The notes beneath the pieces were generated by a model. That model saw nothing but the letters and a program-made list of their open reading frames with translations, searched no databases and was not told the DNA's origin. The translations under genes were made by a program, and so were the position numbers. A stretch of DNA of 64,000 nt from Cryptomeria japonica (Eukaryota; Streptophyta; Pinopsida; Cupressales; Cupressaceae): positions 23,207,772 to 23,271,771 of the forward strand of contig NC_081405.1 in assembly GCF_030272615.1 (NCBI RefSeq). The letters are read 5' to 3'. Positions within the stretch are counted from its first letter, which is position 1; every line of letters begins with the position of its first letter. Shown here in pieces: positions 24,408 through 36,605 of the stretch.

Positions 24408-24821
24408 AATGATGGAGATCCATCAATCCTATGGATTTCATGTTTATTTTTCACTAAGGATTGATGGAGGTACGGGATACTCCTTTGGGGGAGCAAGTCT
24501 GATGTAAAGTTATGATTTGATGCTCTGTTATAATTTTTCTAATTTGAGTAGCAGAGATAATGGAAGAGGCAACAACATAATTGAAGACAAGTGATGCATT
24601 TACATCTTTGGCATTGTTGTCAAAGGGGGAGAAGAATAGAAATTAGATATGGATAATATGGGAGAAGTTGAAAATCAAATTGAGTGAAGCATTGGTTAAG
24701 GGGGAGATGACAAAAGAAGGAGAATCGACAAATGATGTGATATCAACAAGCAAGTTGTAGATGATAATGATGCTTTGATTGTATATTTGATTGGTGTTGC
24801 CATCAATGCCAAGGGGGAGAT
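24408..24821 (+). other. Element A 3' untranslated region and polypurine tract
   Basis: No gene. Four related G-rich purine tracts occur at about 24484, 24620, 24698 and 24811; the last (AAGGGGGAGATT) abuts the 3' LTR and is the functional polypurine tract position that primes plus-strand DNA. Confidence 0.85.
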
Positions 24822-26484
24822 TGTTGGCATTTGGCATAACTGATACAGATGAGGTGATGCAGTTGAAATTGGATGACTGCATCGGTAAAGGATAGAGTTC
24901 TATTTGTGATGAAGAGATTGAGATTCTATGAATAGACGACATGATCAGTTATTTGTATTTTCATTGATGGCAAAATGATGTTCCTGATATTTTGTTTTGT
25001 CATATAAGTGATATGGTTTACCAGATGACAGGGTTTACCGGCAGAGAGCTAAAGTTTTTGAAATAGTACTTTAACCGATAAAGTAGAGTTGTTTTGATTG
25101 TATCAGATGATCGATGAGGATTGGTGATTTGTGGTTTGGATGGTGAACTTGTATCATGGAAAGGTGTATCTGACTGGAACCGAAACTTGTGATGATTACC
25201 GGAAGACATGTTTCAAATTTCTAATGAAGTTTTGCTAAGGTTTTAGTAGGGTTTAAGGACCGGTGGAGAAATCATCAAACCGATAATGATTTTTTATATG
25301 GCGGTGATCGACAGCGAGTCTACATGAAGTTGGTAACATGACACAACCCGCGTGAAATATTTAATTGTTGTTTTGGCATGATTCAAGGAAGAATTTCTTG
25401 GGAATCAGTGAAACACTTAGTAGAGTGTTTGGAGGGTTTAACTTTGGTACAGATTGGATTTTGGTGATGGGTTACAATCAACCAATGACTGATATTACAT
25501 TGTAATTTGTTGTAATGATCTGTATATTGATCTATGATGATCTCTTATGATTTGGATTGTAAATTCATGATGAAATTAGGGTTTTGTGGTCGACCTAGTT
25601 GAGATGGCTATTTAGGATGACACAGTTGATGTTTATTGTGTTGGTGGTCTTAGAGAAAGTGTTAAGTTGTACAAGTGAAGTGTGAGATCTATCTGAGAGT
25701 TGTAGAGTGTTGTGTATAACTAGATCTAATCAAGCAAGAAGAGAAGTGCAAGTAAACAGATCATTTTCTTATTGTTGTTCCCTAACAGTTGCAGTAGGAT
25801 AAATCCCTTAACCGAGTAGGTCCTAACAGGCCTTAAACATGTAAGTCCCCTAATAGGGCATCTCTCAAAAGAGTGTTAAATCCTCTCACAAGGTTGATCC
25901 TAATAGGCCATCAAGCTCCTAACCGGGCTACTAGGCAAATCCCCTAATCGGGTGACTCCTAACAAGGTCTACTCCTAACCGAGTGTATTGTAAGCTCCTA
26001 ACCGGGCATACTTCAAAAGAGTACAAATACTTGTGGGTACCAACTCCCATCGTGGTTTTTCCCTATTTGGTTTTCCACGTCAAAAACTTTTGGTGTTCAT
26101 GTGTGGAACATTTTTCATGTGATGTTCTTGTTTAAGATTCATTTCATACATTATTTTTTAGACGCCGGTTATGATGTTTTATCAAAAGTTTATCAGAGGT
26201 TACCGGTACTGATAAGAAGTTGTTAGAGAAAGTTTTGATCTGAGTGATAAGGTTAATGAGTTGGTAAATGATCAAGTTGATATGATTTCTTAGTTATGAA
26301 AGTATTGATTATTGAGGTAAATGATTTGACTAATGTGTTAAGCAAATCTGATTAAAGAAGTTGAGATATCTATTAAAAGGTTTCAGATATGAGATTAGTT
26401 TGATTTTGGGTTTAAAGTTACAATTGGTTTTAATATTGATTCTCCCCCTCTCTCAGTATTAACTGGATCCTCGTGGGATTAACA
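24822..26484 (+). repeat. 3' LTR of element A
   Basis: 1,663 bases, TGTTGGCATT at the start and GATTAACA at the end, matching 1-1387 from about 25098 onward. Contains the word array at 25780-26008. The right flank begins ATCAA; the left target duplication lies outside the window. Confidence 0.93.
25780..26008 (+). repeat. CCTAAC(A/C)GGG word array, 3' LTR copy
   Basis: Counterpart of 683-910. This copy keeps more CTAACCGGG forms, while the 5' copy has more CTAACAGGG and CTAACTGGG, so the two LTRs have drifted separately at the CpG positions. Confidence 0.72.
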
Positions 26485-26799
26485 ATCAAGTATTTAATGA
26501 AATGAAAGAAACAATTTTTTTTTTCAAACAAAGTGTAGATAGAATCAATAACTCTATTCAAATGTAGTGCCCAGTAAATGGAGTGACTGGCTATATGAGG
26601 TCAATGGAGAGATATGGTTGAAAGCTATTGTAGTCTCCAATTCATTTGATTAAAAAATTATGTACATTATTTGTAGTGCTATTCTGACTAAATGCATGGA
26701 AAACAATAAGATTTGAAGAGGGTTGAACATGGTTGAGAAGAATGAATTAAATACCGTAGGAATATATAGCAAGTAATACCTAATTTGGACAAAATCTAT

Positions 26800-27220
26800 G
26801 CAATGTGAAAACCTAGATTTCAATATAGAAACGTCTATGCATAAATTATCCCTTTTATTTCTTAGCAAATCTGTGGAATTATTTGAGGAAATGTGTAATA
26901 CAAATGCGGTTTCGTGGAAATTAATCATTATTGGATATGCACAAAATGGGCTTGATGAAGAAGCCTTTTTCGATTTATAGGTATAAAGCCTACAATAGCA
27001 ACTTTTGTTTGCATACTCCCAACATGCATCAAAATGGGATCTCTCAAACAGGGTATGGAAATTCATCAAAAAATAATCCAGAGCAGATTTTTGTTAGCTA
27101 CTATAGTTATGACTTCTAACTGCCTTGGTAGACATGTATGCAAAATGTGGAAGCATAGAAAAGGCATGTGAATTGTTTGGACAAATTTGTCATCGAAATG
27201 TGATTTCATGGAATGGAATG
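26800..27220 (+). pseudogene. PPR protein gene fragment (host gene relic, PLS type)
   Basis: Three frames together give parts of consecutive pentatricopeptide repeats: LFEEMCNTNAVSWKLIIIGY (about 26880), then TFVCILPTCIKMGSLKQG after a frameshift (about 27000), then [19 protein letters not shown] (about 27121) and [10 protein letters not shown] ending exactly at 27220. PPR proteins bind organellar RNA in mitochondria or plastids; this one is dead. Element B begins at the next base. Sequence from 26485, right after element A, may encode an earlier repeat (QVFNEMKE), suggesting A also landed in or beside this gene. Confidence 0.85.
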
Positions 27221-28488
27221 TGTAGACTTATAAATCTGACCACTTTCCTAAGTGAATATTTAATATTCATTTTAATCTCATTCTTCCTATTAATTAAATT
27301 TTATTTAATTAATTTCTTTATATTCATCTATTTGATTGAATAAACTACTCAATTTATTTAATTAAGTTCACCTAAGCCTTTTCTAGCCTTTGATTAAATA
27401 AATCACTTTATTTAATTAATTCCCCTTTCTCCCTTTTTAATTAAATTTACATTTAATTAAATTGATCCTTGCAAATAAATAAATCTAATTTATTTATTAA
27501 ATCTCCCACTTGTATTTATGCAAGTTGCATCTATTTGATTGAAATAAAGTAATTTTATTTCAATTAAAATCATTTTCCCTCCACTTGCATTTTCTTACAT
27601 CTCCGACTTGCCTCCTTACCCCCCTTCTAGATTCTTCTAATCACTTCCAATTTAGCCTAATCCGTCTCCTAAATATTGTCACAATCCTAAGCAAAGAGAA
27701 GTCACTTCTCAAAGCCTCCAAAGTATTTGAAAACCATTAAAGGTTTTATGTCCTCAATAAGTTAACCCTCAAAGTCTTCTTAACCATTAATGGTTAACTC
27801 AACCTTCTTGCATGATTAGAGACTTTCTCTCTAACTCAAACCTCATCTAACCCAAGGGTCTCATCAAGAATTCATGACTTTAACCTTGGTTATTTCTTTA
27901 ACCCTTGTACAAGAGTTTATCCTTTAGGCAAAAGATTTATCCATTGGATAACCCTAGTCTAACCTTAACCCTTACCTCCTAAGGTAACCTTCATGTCTTC
28001 TCAAGCATCCATTCTCTCATTTTGATATATAGAAATCTTTGTGTATCAAACTTATAGTCATTTTACTAAGCATTTTATCCTCTCTTTGATAAATCATCTT
28101 AATAAGCATTTAGAAGCATTCTAATATCATAGAATATCCATGTTAGACTAGTATATCATTGCTAGGATAATTATCTAATCCTATCATTATCTTTATGCTA
28201 GAATAATCATCATAGTTTCAATATCATACATATCTAGGAATGCATTCATGCATAAAAATCAAACATCACTCGTTCTTGGAGTTGTCATTACTAAGTCACT
28301 TTGCTCAGTGATTTGAGAGCAAAGGCATTGACTTCAGAGATCTTATGAGATAGAGAACAATGGGACACCCCTTGGGAAATTGATTTATTTCAGTATAGTA
28401 CTTATAACTTGCACCAAGAGTCTCCTTGGTGTGTGGGCCTTTTGAAATTGGAATTTTACGTTTATGTCGCCCCCATTTCCTGCATACA
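27221..28488 (+). repeat. 5' LTR of element B
   Basis: 1,268 bases from TGTAGAC to TGCATACA. The first 300 bases are a run of A/T palindromes built from TTAATTAAATAAA. They align with 53221-53500. No gene inside. Confidence 0.9.
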
Positions 28489-28492
28489 TTTT

Positions 28493-28510
28493 TGGCGCCC
28501 ATCGTGGGTC
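28493..28510 (+). other. Primer binding site of element B
   Basis: TGGCGCCCATCGTGGGTC lies four bases after the LTR end. It resembles the TGGCGCCCACCGTGGGG-type primer sites of plant gypsy elements; tRNA identity not determined. Confidence 0.75.
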
Positions 28511-28576
28511 ACATCCCCTTAAATCATATCATTTTTTATGCAAGATCAAGATTGCATGCACGTGGGAATGTTGTTT

Positions 28577-28800
28577 TAGCACGTCGGGAACTTTCATTAG
28601 CACATTCGGGGCAAACAATAGTGCTTTTGGTGTATTGTTTAGCACAACAGACCCTTTTTCTAGCGCATTCAAACTCTTTGTTAGCACATATTACTTCAGA
28701 TTTCTTTCCTGCACGTCGGGATAACAGTGTTGCGCATTCGGTGATCAATGTAGCGCTTAGGGAGCATTATGTAGTGCATATGTAACATTCTGTAGTGCTT
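28577..28800 (+). repeat. TAGCGCAT word array 1 in the B leader
   Basis: About eleven copies of TAGCGC(A/T)T at roughly 20-base spacing; variants are mainly TAGCACAT and TAGTGCAT, the two single deamination products of the central CpG. The longer forms share a following TCGGG. Confidence 0.85.
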
Positions 28801-29019
28801 CTATGCAGAAGCTCGGTAGGTGACTCTGTAGAAACAAGAAAAACATAATTTGTAACAGAAGTACATATTAGGCTTCGATAAGCTCACCTCAGGGTTAAAT
28901 TTTTTCACTAATTGTTTGTTACAAGTTACTAATCTTTGTTTATAGGTTGAAGGAGTTTACTTAGGCATTTAATTATTTTTGTTTATAACTTTTTGTTAGT
29001 TTAAAAATAGTTCATTTTC

Positions 29020-29195
29020 ATGCTGGTTAAAAAGAACTACAAACTCACTTTTTTTTCATGCTGGTTAAAAAGAACTACAAACTCACTTCCTTTTTGTTGG
29101 TTAAAAAGAACTACAAACTCACTTCCTTTTTGTTGGTTAAAAATAACTACAAACTCACTTCCTTTAGCTAGTTAAAAAAAACAACAAACTTGCTT
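29020..29195 (+). repeat. Minisatellite in the B leader
   Basis: Five tandem units of about 36 bases built on TGGTTAAAAAGAACTACAAA followed by CTCACTTCC; the last is degenerate (GTTAAAAAAAACAACAAAC). No coding potential. Confidence 0.9.
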
Positions 29196-30279
29196 TTTAG
29201 TTTGCAAAGGGTAAAAAGAATCACATTTTCCTTTGGTGTATAAAATGAACTCATTTTCATTTTTCAAAGGATACAAAGAACCTTACTTATTATTTTGTGC
29301 AAAGCAAAGGAGTTTTTCATTTCGCAACTTTCCTTTTGTTGACCAACATCATGATTAATTTTGTTGACCAGGATTTCACTCTTAGATAGAAAACATTTTG
29401 CTATGAAGAGTTGAAAAGAACACCATGCTTTTTGGAGCAACATCTCCAAATAGAAAGTTAGAAAATCATTGCTTTGAAGGTTAAAAACAACACTTGTTTT
29501 CTTTGTCTCGAAAGTGGAAGGTATATGTTATCCCCTTAACTGGGTGACCAAAAAGCCAAACCACTCTTAAAAGCTTTCTTTACTTCAAGCATTTAAAATC
29601 CTTTAGCAGGCTTGCCCTCCCGAGTTTCTCTTAGAGAGCTATTAATGGCCGGTGAGAGGGGAACGACCTAAGTGGGAAATGACTTTATCGCCAAGTGTTC
29701 CAAACCCCTCTAATAAAATGTGGAGGCTGACGAAAGTCCCCTTCAATGGTTTTTCACTTAAGATCGAACGGAAGCCTGATTAAAAACCTTAGCATTAGAA
29801 GCTTTGAGCCGAGTCAGTAACCAGACATCTTCAATATCATAGTGGAAGGGTGGGGAAGAATCTTCCCCAAGATCACTCACCATATATCTCCCAAGATAAC
29901 TACTCAATTGTGAAGCAATTCACTTTGAGTTAATTTCTGACAAAGGGCAAAAAAATGAGCACCCTCTAGGGGGTGACAAGGTCGTTTGAGCTGATGGAGT
30001 ATCGAGACTAGTGGGCTATGATATTGTTGATGACCCTTGAATAAAGATTCTTCTTGATTTGTCTTTTTTTAATCTAAACCAGTGAAAACATCAGGATTTG
30101 TACACATCCTCATAGAACATACACTACTTGTTTAGCATAGGCAAAAATTGTTATCTCTTCTATGTGTTGTGTTTTCAAGTTATTTTTCAGAAAACCATCC
30201 ATCAAAATCACAAGTGTTAGTATTTCAAAACAACAGAAAACAAAGAAATCGGGATAGTTAGTTCATGGGAGCAACATCC
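29196..30279 (+). other. B leader, no gene seen
   Basis: Noncoding sequence between the minisatellite and word array 2. It contains a CCCCTTAACTGGGTGACC stretch near 29533 that resembles the words in the LTR of element A. I see no ORF with recognisable residues. Confidence 0.6.
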
Positions 30280-30620
30280 TAGTGCGTAGCAACCATTCCA
30301 TAGCGCATTTCAACCTAAAATTAGTACTTTCATCAGCCAAATTAGCGCATAATCAGTATCATACTAGTGAAATTTCCAGTAGTGCTTTTTAGCATTAGTA
30401 TAGCGCATTTAGACATCAGTATAGCGCATTCAAGACATATCATAGCGCTTTGAACTTAAACAATAGCGCATAATTGGGACATATTAGCACATAACTATCT
30501 AGGGTAGTCAGTTTCAACTAGTCTAAACCAGCGCATAGGAGAGGCAACTTAGTGCATAGAGAGCTTTCTATAGTGAATCTTGAACATTCTTTAGCGCATT
30601 CAGTCTTTGTCTTAGCGCAT
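30280..30620 (+). repeat. TAGCGCAT word array 2 in the B leader
   Basis: About fourteen copies, more CpG-preserved than array 1 (many exact TAGCGCAT), spaced 15-35 bases apart. It ends about 450 bases before gag. Confidence 0.87.
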
Positions 30621-31069
30621 GATCAAAACTTGGAAAAACAAAGAGAAAATCAGGCACCTTGAGAAAATTTTATCGACAGTTTCACATACCCTTTCAGGTC
30701 CTTTAGCAAACTCAATAGCCAAACTTCAAATCCAATCATCAGTGAGGAAAATTCAAAACTCAACAAGGCACTCTTAGAACGAGTTTTTCAAATCATCAAT
30801 TAGTTGAGATAAGACTTCATCCAACAAAATCAAGAAGAATTAGAAATAGTGATCAAAGTTTCACCATCCAACGAATTCTATCAAAAAAACACATGCCTAG
30901 TTTAATCCTTAAGTTGTCAAATCAAGTTTCCATATTAGGAGATTTTATCCATATCATTTGACACACTTTGTCGTGGAGACAAATCTAACTAAACCTCTAC
31001 TTGATGAAGAAAACTTGAGTAACGAAGTATCCAAATCCAACATCAACGTCAACCTTTGATCATTCATGT

Positions 31070-33130
31070 ATGACCACTCATATTTTGAGAAGAACAAGTC
31101 TTCATCACAAAACTAAGTTGAAGAAGAGACAACCTAGTTCCAAGGCACTTACGAGAAGGATTAAATTTATCTATATCAATCGTCAACTCTTTGCATCACA
31201 TCGTGCATTCTTGCGTCACATGCGATTGTATATCCAAGGCAAAACAAACAACTTTGACAATGAACCTTTGAGAAGTAGAGTTTACACTCAGAAAGCGGCA
31301 TTCAACCAATGCCTAAATCATGGAAGAAAGATTAACTCCACTTTATTCTCACAGTTCTGTATCACATATAACGAAGCTCGACCTGAACTGCCAAAACCAC
31401 CCAGAACTCCCATAGAAGAAGAAGAATTCATCACGATAGAAATTTACTAAATGCCCGCTGTCACTCAATCACAGAGAAACAAACAAAGAGAATCAAAACC
31501 AGAATCAAGTATGGGTCATAGATTATCCAACCCTTTTGATGAGTATTCCAATATGGGAGAAACGGAGATCACCGAGGAACTTCTCCAAGAGTGTCAAGAA
31601 AACCCATCATTCCAAAGGCTCATGGAAAGACTTATTGAAGCAGACAAGGAAAAATATCTACTCATGCTAAATAGAAAAGGAGTTAAACTTCCTAAAGATT
31701 TCGAAACCGAAAACTTAAGGAATATAGATGAAAGAATTTTAAGAACAAGGTCTAGAAATTATGCCTATCAAGACCAACAAAGAGAAGAAGAAACACATGA
31801 CCCGGAAAACATACACGAGCAAGACAATGCCCATGAACACTACCATGCCTACAATCGGGACAATCTTAATGAGAGAGAGGAATCTCTCCCTCAAAGTACA
31901 AATGCGCCCATGGTTGCTCTTACATAATAAATCCAAACGTTGCAAAGACAAATGCAGGACATGCAACAAGGAACCACAGTGCGATACTCCTTGGATGAGA
32001 TCTGTCCTTATCCTTTTGACAGGAGATTGAACATGGTACCTTTTCCCCCAAATTCAGATATACCAAAGTATGACAAGTATGATGGTAAAAGCTATCCCTG
32101 TGATCACGTTCGGGAATTTTGTTCCATAAGCCTAGAGTTTGCTCACGATGACACTTACTTAATGAGACTATTCCCAAGAAGTTTGGGATGGCAAACCATG
32201 GAGTGGTTGTCTAAACTTACACCTCCCATCAGATCATTTGATGAGTTGGTAAACAAATTTATCATGCAATACTCCTATAACATTCAACACGCAATCACCA
32301 TGTTGGATGTATGTAACTCCAAACAAAAGAGAAATGAAACATTCATGGTGTTTCTTCAGTGGTGGAGATGCATGGTTTTGAGATATCCTCAAGATGCGCA
32401 TGAAAAGGAAAAGATGGAGATCTTTATCAATAATCTAAATAGTGAGATGAGTTATCAACTTAAACTCCAATGCATACCATCTTTTGCCAAGTTAATAGAA
32501 AACAGAATCCAAGTGGAGGAAGCCTGCATCAAGAAAGGAACATTGAAGTTCTTTAAGGAAGGAGTTAACTCGTCAAACACTAACCCATTTAACAATCCAA
32601 ACAACAACAACACTTTAGACAAATCCAGATTTTGGACAAGGAACAAAAACGTTGTTAGTGATGGGGTAGTCGATGCTAATAATGTGAAGTCCAAACAACA
32701 AGTGTTGGCTTTATCAGGTAACCCATCATCCAACAAAAATAAAAAAAGTGTTAATCAAGGCATTAACACTTATCCGCAAAATACCAATCAAGGAACTTCA
32801 ACATAAAACACCAATAACACTAACCAAGGCAACAACACTAGCTGAGGGAATAATGCAAACCAGAGAAGCAACACCAACACTTTCCTATATAAATGCATCT
32901 ACACACAGTTAGGGCGAACCTTAGAATCAGCGTTTCGAGAACTCTTCGCGAAAAAGATCATCACATTGCTAGCCATAAACAACTTTGAACCCCAGGTCAA
33001 ACCACCTTGGTGGAATGACTCGCATTTCTATGATTTTCATCGAAACAAATGACATCACACAAATGATTGCATGAGGCTTAAGAACATCGTTCAGGACATG
33101 ATTGATAGAGGCAATTTAAACAGTTGATGG
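31070..33130 (+). pseudogene. Element B gag (broken)
   Basis: One frame from the ATG at 31070, with stops near 31448, 31928, 31931 and several after 32804. The N-terminal 280 codons are basic then acidic and unrecognised. The capsid core follows: MVPFPPNSDIPKYDKYDGKS, WLSKLTPPIRSFDELVNKF and the FMVFLQWWR segment, typical of Tat gag. A decayed zinc-binding tail (FYDFHRN ... HHTNDCMRLKNI, about 33030-33085) has lost a Cys and gained a stop. Product would package element RNA. Confidence 0.85.
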
Positions 33131-33451
33131 TCACAAAACAAATGGTGACCATGACGCCTTTAAAAATCCTCTTTCGAATTACAAGGGAGGAGCTTCAACA
33201 TCAAACGATACCAGAGGAGCTCGAATAAATCACCTGTACAATAACACCATCAATCACATATCGATAGATGACAACCAAATAAATGTCATAAAAATCAAGA
33301 ATAAACAAGAACATGCATCGATCAATGTGACAACTAGAGCACAAAAATATGTCTTGAAAGGGAACACATGAATATCCACAACTATCCCCAAGACTCAATA
33401 TAACTTGGTTGATCAACTACGGAGAACTCCCCTTGGATATCCATACTTGAG

Positions 33452-34334
33452 TTGCTCAAACTCTTGCCAAAACACAAAGATATTTTAGAGCAAGCACTTG
33501 TCGAAACAAACGTTCCTAAAGATCTGGACATTGATCAATTCCAAGCCATGGTGGCTCATATGACAGGGCCTCATAACCTTAACTTTTTCGAACACAATTA
33601 TGTCTCCTTGAATCATCTGCATAACACTCCGCTCCAATCCAGTAAAAAGAGTGTTAATAGATGGACGAGCTGGTCTCAATATCTGTAATTTAAAGCTTAT
33701 GCATGCATTGGGCTTCTCTGAACAGTCTATTGTTCCAAACAAAAAGATCACCATCAAGGCCTATGATGATGAAGAAAGGTCATCCAAAGGAACAGTGATA
33801 CTACCTATTCAGGTAGGACCAATACAAAAGGACAACATGTGTCAAGTCTTAGACATAGACTTAACATACAATATTCTATTGGGTCATCCTTGGATACATG
33901 AAATGCAAGAAATGCCTTTGACATACCATCAGTGTATCAAGTTCTCGTACAATGGACAGGAAATTTCCATGTTTGCCAATAATAACCCTTTTCAACATTG
34001 CAATGTTATGGGGGTAGCTCAAGACAGCCTGGTTCCACACAACAGGGAGGCCCAAGCTTCCTCAGCATCCGATCATCATCAAGAAAAACTCAAGTCTTTA
34101 TCCATAGACTTCAAACAAAAGATAAAAATAAAATATCAAGGCATGGGGTAATACTCTTTTGAACCCTTGTGTCTCTCGAAATTTCCAACATCACCAAAAT
34201 CTTATGGACAACCTTTTGCATCAACACATCAAGAAACACAGCCCATCACCAAGTTTGATGGCAAATTTATCCAATTGGGCACACTAGCAAATAAATCATA
34301 AGAGAAAGACATCCTTAGTTGGCTATACAAGTGT
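33452..34334 (+). pseudogene. Element B protease region, cut by region C
   Basis: A first ORF (33452-33688) shifts frame into a protease with LIDGRAGLNICNLKLMHALG (about 33650-33710), matching the Asp-Gly-x-Ser/Ala form of Tat proteases, and ILLGHPWIHEM (about 33870). It continues through a stop at 34150 to LGTLANKS and SWLYK, where region C begins. On the far side (43217) the protein resumes in register (VKTPINNKDEEE). Confidence 0.82.
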
Positions 34335-34449
34335 TATGCCCTGCATATCTAGTCCCATCATTTTCATTTTTATGAAAATACGGGTCCCCTCTTTTGTCTT
34401 TTTTCTATTAGTTTTTCCTTTGCTTTTTAGTCTTTTGTTTTGTTCACCT

Positions 34450-34805
34450 CGAAACCTAGGTTCCTGAGTTCCTGAGGTGGGTTGTTTGCTTGTTTCCATT
34501 TCTTTGTTCGAGAATCCAGGTCCCCATGTTCCCGAGTTTGTTGTTGTCTCGTTTGTTTATTTGTGTAGCCCCGAAAGTTCAAGTTTTCGAAGTTTTGGGT
34601 CATGTTTTTGTTTTCTTGTTCGGAAGTTCATATTTTTGAACTCCCGAGTTCACTTTGTGTTGTTTTGGAGCATCACTTCGGAACTTCGAGTTCCTGGAGT
34701 CCTGAAGTGTTTATTCGTTTTTTGGTTTTTGCCCTAGAAGTTCAGATTCGTGAACTCTCGGGTTGTTTTTCTGTCTGTTTTTCAGAAACTTGGGTCCTCG
34801 AGGTT
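34450..34805 (+). repeat. Degenerate GAAGTTC / GAGTTCC word cluster 1 in region C
   Basis: Words such as GGTTCCTGAGTTCC, CGGAAGTTC, GAACTCCCGAG and CGGAACTTCGAGTTCC recur every 25-60 bases in a T-rich setting. Short ORFs here are low complexity and not called. Confidence 0.6.
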
Positions 34806-34964
34806 TAGAGCTTATCACTTGTGCATCTTCGTTTTCATGTGTGTGTCCTCTCTTGTTGGTCGTTGTTTTATCTTTGTTGTGTGTTCGTCATCATCGTCGT
34901 TGTTGTTGTCTAGTTGTCTCTGTCTTTTGTAAGTTTAGGTTAGCATATGCGTAAAAGATCCACA

Positions 34965-35550
34965 AAATCCCTAAAAATAAAAAAAAAATAAAAATAAAAA
35001 ATTGAAAAACCCTTTGAAATAACAAAAAAAAAATCAAATATTTGCAAAAATACAAAAAAAATTTAAAAATTAAATAAATCACAAAAACAATAAATAATGC
35101 TAGAAATGAATTCGAAAATTTATTTGAATTAAGATTAAGTATTAAAATTGATAAAAGTTATTTTAATGTTTTGATTATTTTAAAATTCAAAACTTTTAAT
35201 TTTAACTATGTTAAAATTGGAATTAGTTTAAATTTTAAACATATTAAAAAAAATATTAATATAAATTTTTATTTGCATTTTAATATTTAAAGTTAATTTT
35301 AATAAATTTTTAATAAGTTGCAATAAACTTAAAATTAATTGTAAAGTTAAAGTTTAAATTTAGTTTATTTAATTCATAGTTATTTTGAAATTTGAATTTT
35401 ATTTAAATTTTAAGATTTTTATAAATTAAATAAATTTAATTTGAAAATTAAAATTATGATTAGTTTTGAAAATGAAATAAAGTTAAACTTTTAAAAGTTT
35501 AGCAAATAAATTTTAAAACTTTCAAAGTTCTAAATAATCAAACAATGCAA
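34965..35550. other. A/T-rich spacer in region C
   Basis: Runs of A and ATTTAAA-type sequence; no coding or structural RNA signal seen. Confidence 0.7.
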
Positions 35551-36605
35551 TCTTTCGGAGTCTCCAAAACCCTAAAGCACATTCCAGACTCTAGTCCTCC
35601 CGAAACACAAAGGAATTAAAATTTTCTAAACTTTGGACTCCGAGGATCCGGAGTTTAGGACACCCACAATATGGAGCAATGTGAATGGCAAATGAATAGA
35701 CTCAAGACCCCACACTCTAAGACCAAAAAAAAATTTATAACTCAAGACCCCACACTCTCGAAATCCCGAAGTTCTAAGTGATGAAGTTCCCAAAGTGAAA
35801 TGCAAAGAAACTAAAAGCAATTTCGAGAACTTTAGACCTCCTAGGCATGAATGAACTAATCATTTAAAACTCAAAACTTCGGGAGTCCGAAACCCCAGAG
35901 CCAGCGAAAGGAATGAGTTCGGGATTCCAGACTCCTGAGATAAGGAAAAGTCAGTACCCAAAAGCTCCAAGGTTCGAAATCCCGAAATCTGCAGGAACTG
36001 AAATCCCAAAATCCCAAAATGCAAGTAAAACAAATTTCCAAGAGGCTTAAATATAAGGTATATTTCCGGAGTCCGGAATCTCAAGCCTGGAGATTTCAAA
36101 AGTTAAAAAACCCGAAGCCCTGAAGTTCCAGAATTCTAAAATTCTAAAAGAATAAAATAATGACCTCCACGGTATGGAGGAGCCAGTATTCCAAAGCCCA
36201 GAACTTCCTGGCTCCGGAACCCCGAAGTCATTTTGAGGAGTGGAATTCACTGCGAACGTAAGAGATAAAAAGCCCGATTAAGGAAAGCAAATCACGCAGT
36301 GATGGGAGGAGTAATAATGCGTGGTAAGTGATTGAAACGGAGCATCGGTGGAATAGAAGAAAGAGTCATGGCCTGCACCGACCATGAACTGGAAAGAGGC
36401 CATGAGGATGAGATCCCAGGAGTTCCAAACCTCGGAATCTATTAGAGACGCAAAGACCAAAAGAGAAAGCAAGGCGAAGCAGAGGGTAAACATACTGCAA
36501 AGGAAAAGAGGACAATGTAGCATTCCGGAACTCCTGACTTCCGAAGTGCAGGCTCTGACAAAACTTGTCATTGGGGAAGTTCAAAGCTCCGGACCACGCA
36601 GTGCT
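35551..36605 (+). repeat. Degenerate CGGAGTCCGAA / CCCGAAGTTC word cluster 2 in region C
   Basis: Dozens of short words such as CCGGAGTCCGGAAT, ACCCCGAAGTC, CCCGAAGTTC and ATCCCGAAATC recur about every 20-40 bases. Minus-strand ORFs over this stretch are a by-product of the repeats. It is the richest part of C in CpG and is unlike the flanking A/T-rich DNA. Confidence 0.65.

Larger units (their letters stand above)
1..26484 (+). mobile_element. Element A: Ty1/copia LTR retrotransposon carrying two nested gypsy insertions
   Basis: Two long direct repeats (1-1387 and 24822-26484) flank an internal region with copia gene order: gag, protease, integrase, reverse transcriptase, RNase H. A primer binding site matching the 3' end of initiator tRNA-Met follows the left LTR and a polypurine tract precedes the right LTR. 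The 5' LTR starts outside the window; its first base here corresponds to about base 277 of the 3' copy. Coding sequence is interrupted by G1 (3027-10714) and N2 (12411 to about 24217). All reading frames carry stops, so the element cannot act autonomously. In the first 190 or so bases that overlap, I count about a dozen LTR differences, suggesting an old insertion. Confidence 0.92.

Noticed and set aside
28426-28785. 119-codon plus-strand ORF over the B LTR end and leader
   Set aside because: It crosses the LTR and primer site and is filled by the TAGCGCAT words; three frames are open here because of the repeats.
28577-28800. CRISPR-like array
   Set aside because: Repeats are 8-10 bases, degenerate and in a eukaryotic retroelement leader; no direct repeats of CRISPR length and no cas genes.
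34450-36605. Heat-shock elements (nGAAnnTTCn)
   Set aside because: Most pairs are GAA and TTC separated by one base, not two, and spacing is irregular; not convincing heat-shock factor sites.
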